Positions 61,236 through 64,000 of a DNA stretch of 64,000 bases are shown piece after piece. The notes under the pieces are model-generated. The model searched no databases. It was not told the DNA's origin and saw only the letters and a list, made by a program, of their open reading frames with translations. The stretch spans positions 110,442,195-110,506,194 of the forward strand of contig OX578146.1 in assembly GCA_951213105.1 (NCBI GenBank), read 5' to 3'. Each line of letters starts with the position of its first letter. The stretch's first letter is position 1. Made by a program: the position numbers and the translations under genes. The stretch comes from Amaurobius ferox (lineage: Eukaryota > Arthropoda > Arachnida > Araneae > Amaurobiidae).

Positions 61236-63056
61236 TATACCCTACATATGTAAACCGCAGAAACATATTCCATACCTTAACATTTCCAAGACTTTTGACC
61301 TCTTATTGTATAATAAAGATATTGTACAGGAGGGAGAGAGAAAATATCGAAAGAAAAGTACCGGCAATTTTTAAAGGATTTAAATTTGGAGGCACACTGG
61401 TACACAAATGAACTGTTTTCTGTGTGTGCTTATTTCAGGAATGCATTGTTACAAATATCTGATATATATGTCTTGTCTTAAATATACCCGTTCTAGAAAG
61501 CAACTTAAACAATCACTAACTGCTATCACAGTAAGATCCAGTTCTCTTGGCCTTGGTGACAAATTTTGTGATGTTGTCAAACTGTCGCTAACGTAACGAG
61601 TTTTTGAAACTTCTAGAAACTAAGTGATTGTTAAAGCATTTAAAGAGTCACCCAGATTTTTCTAGATCTTCCGATAGGAGCCATATGGGGATACTTATTA
61701 TTTAGCAAAATATGTTATGTGATACGTGTAACAGTGTTTTGAGAGTTATTTATTATCCTTGTTACTAACTGGTATGGATAAGTAACGCCAATGATCGCCA
61801 ATTTGCTGCCTAATGATATATATTAAAAAAAATGGTCTTTGAATTATTAAAACAAACCGCTTTATCCAGTATTTTGACTATACCCCTATCCATGCAATGA
61901 AATGTGAGATGTTTTTCCTAAAACTTTATTTTTATTTTTTTATTTTCAAGAAAGTGTTCGAAATGTTTTCAGGAGGTCCCAAAAAATGTTTTTCACTCAA
62001 AATATCCAATGCGAAAATTATCAGGACATCGTTACTTTCTTTATGCAATAATATGAAAATGCATTAATAGGATGAAAAAGTATTAGTAATAATACATAAA
62101 TTAACAAAAAGGGTTATTCTGTGTCTATCTCAAAACTTTTGCCGACTATTCTCAAAACTTTTGCTGAGATTAAGGGTTATTTAAGTACTTCACTGAAGGA
62201 CCTTTCAATCTCAGCTTTTAATCTGCTTTCTGAAGAAAGAACGATTATAAAATGGCTAATAAAAAACATTCCTTGTTAAAGATAAAACTGACTTCATGCA
62301 AATATTAATACCGCGAGGGGATAAAATAAGTATTTTCATTCGGATTACAGCTAGAAATTCACGCTTTTCATGCAGACTTTTTACAGTGAATTATATTTTA
62401 TCATAAAGGCCACACAGAGTTCACGAATAAAATGCTGAGACAAAAAGTCCAAATTATAAATCATTGAACCTAATAAGTGTTCGAAGTTACAATTTTGAAC
62501 TAAATCCATATCAAAACTTGAAAATTTGGCAAAAAGTGTCAAATTAATTTGAAATCATTAATATGTACTCGGTTGAGATAAAATTAAAACATTGTTTCAT
62601 AATTTAGATTGTAGTTTAAACAGTTTAATCAATTACAAAGTTTCACCACAAAATAATTTAATAAATGTTTCAAGCATTAATAAAATATTTACTAGTATCT
62701 TAGATTATTCAATTAATTTTTAGATGTTCTATTAAACTCAAACTTGATTAATTGACTTAATTAATTTATAAAACTCTTCAATTATTAAATATCTAAAATG
62801 CCTTCTGAAGGAAAATACGATACAGTTTAAATTTATAGCTTATTAAAAAGAATCTACTTGTAATAATTTTCATATTGCAAGCAAGTTAATAATTATAAAA
62901 CGTAAAAAATGTGAAACTTTGACGATCTTATATAATCATATTTCACATTTTTGAGTTCACTTGTGTCATAATTATCAAAATGGAAACATGTATATTTTAT
63001 GAGATTCGTTCGCAATGCATGATAATCTAAATCTTTTCCTTACTTTTAACATTTAT

Positions 63057-63189
63057 TACTTTCCTTATATACATAATGAATAAGGAAAGTATTGTGACGG
63101 GGTCGAAAATTCGAATTCGAGTTTTCGACGGAAGGGCACGTTTCAAGCATCCCTGATCACGAATCAAACATTTTTGAGGTGATGTCTGA

Positions 63190-63222
<33 letters not shown>

Positions 63223-64000
63223 TGTGTGTGTGTGTGTGTATGTGTGTGTGTGTGTGTGTCTGTGGAGATGATAACTGACGAACGAATGGATCGATTCGAA
63301 CAAAATTCGGAACAAAAATCACAATCCGTAAACACTGGAAGCCTATTGTTTTTATACGCAATTGAATGGCCAGAACCCCCCTAAATTTTCGACTGAAATT
63401 TTGAAAAAATCGTCAAAAAATCAAAACCCCTAATAAAGTTTCGCAAATAGACATTTCTTATGTAGTTTTTCATTAGAAAACGATTGACATAAATTTTAGA
63501 ACGCTAACATGAACCGTTCTTGAGATATTGCACATTTTTCAAAAAAATTATCAAAAAGTCATATAAAATAAAAAAAAATATTTCCTATTGGGAAACATGT
63601 TCACTTTTCATATGTAATACCATGCGATAAATTGGGTGACGTCATTCTCGTGGATCTAGCTCCTTCATCCATTCATGAAAAAAGATACTTTGAGTAATAC
63701 TTTTGTATTTGAACGCCAATAGTCATTTATCTGCTGTAAGAATAACTTATTTCTCCGTCCATAACGCTTGGCGAGATTTTGGCGACGAATTTGGCGGAAT
63801 GTCGCCAACTTGGCGACATTTTAAATTGTTGCCAAATTAACAAAAATCTCGCCAAATGGATAAAAATGACGCTTAATCAATGAAAATGGCGACTAATTGA
63901 AGAAAATTCAATATCTTGGAAAGCATATAAGTATCTACTATGAGAATAACATTTTTTTAACTGTAAAAGTTGTAAATTCATTGCATTATATAAGGAAAGG
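63057..64000 (-). mobile_element. Hairpin/microsatellite element, copy 6 (cut by window end)
   Basis: Reverse orientation: hairpin TACTTTCCTTATATACATAA, a (TG)n tract at 63189-63259, the AATGTCGCCAACTTGGCGAC block, and CATTATATAAGGAAAGG at the window edge. Very similar to copies 1 and 3. Confidence 0.8.

Larger units (their letters stand above)
60677..64000 (+). other. Start of the intron after Ig2a of cassette B
   Basis: Begins with a strong donor GTAAGT. Contains a decayed Tc1-like transposase fragment (60775-61235, minus strand) and a hairpin/microsatellite element copy running to the window end (63057 onward). 61240-63050 is AT-rich with no gene or second Ig half seen. Confidence 0.6.

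Noticed and set aside
63027..63384. Open frames rich in CVCVCV or THTHTH
   Set aside because: They come from the (TG)n tract inside a repeat element. The same holds for frames at 33215 and 39534.

Overview
This window looks like animal nuclear DNA, most likely from a chelicerate and probably a spider. It is AT-rich and full of (TA)n and (CA)n microsatellites, tRNA-derived SINEs and decayed Tc1/mariner, hAT, piggyBac-like and reverse-transcriptase elements. It contains a few short, well-formed immunoglobulin-domain exons with phase-1 boundaries. No prokaryotic gene organisation is visible.

The only clear host coding signal is a set of five plus-strand exons. Two exons at 883-1002 and 3636-3812 encode the two halves of one Ig domain (cassette A, tail end). 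A signal-peptide exon (7498-7567), a complete Ig-domain exon (19124-19402) and a first-half Ig exon (60557-60676) follow (cassette B). Every boundary is phase 1, and the two first-half Ig2 exons are both exactly 120 nt. The domains resemble Ig7 and Ig8 of arthropod Dscam. This order (signal peptide, Ig1, Ig2a, Ig2b, then a new signal peptide) matches the tandem 5' cassettes of the chelicerate shortened Dscam genes (sDscam, beta type), where each cassette is expected to have its own promoter and to be spliced to shared downstream exons. The Ig2b exon of cassette B and the constant exons are not in the window.

Layout: 1-3812, end of cassette A. 3813-7497, inter-cassette DNA and the putative promoter of cassette B. 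7568-19123, first intron of cassette B. 19403-60556, a 41-kb intron swollen by repeats. 60677-64000, start of the next intron.

The large intron holds several repeat systems. One is a family of about 0.9-1 kb elements with a terminal hairpin and an internal (CA)n tract, with six copies across the window. A second is a 1.3-kb element present as inverted dimers, forming a 2.75-kb near-perfect palindrome at 57037-59790 and a more complex 3.4-kb one at 27581-31038. A third group has CAGGGTG-type termini, including a 1.67-kb Tc1/mariner-like element with a broken transposase. A TTAA-flanked piggyBac-like MITE, a YVDD reverse-transcriptase remnant and several tRNA-headed SINEs complete the picture. 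A roughly 300-bp GC-rich island with an RFX/X-box-like site at about 22 kb is unexplained.

All family assignments come from reading motifs by eye. No database search was run.
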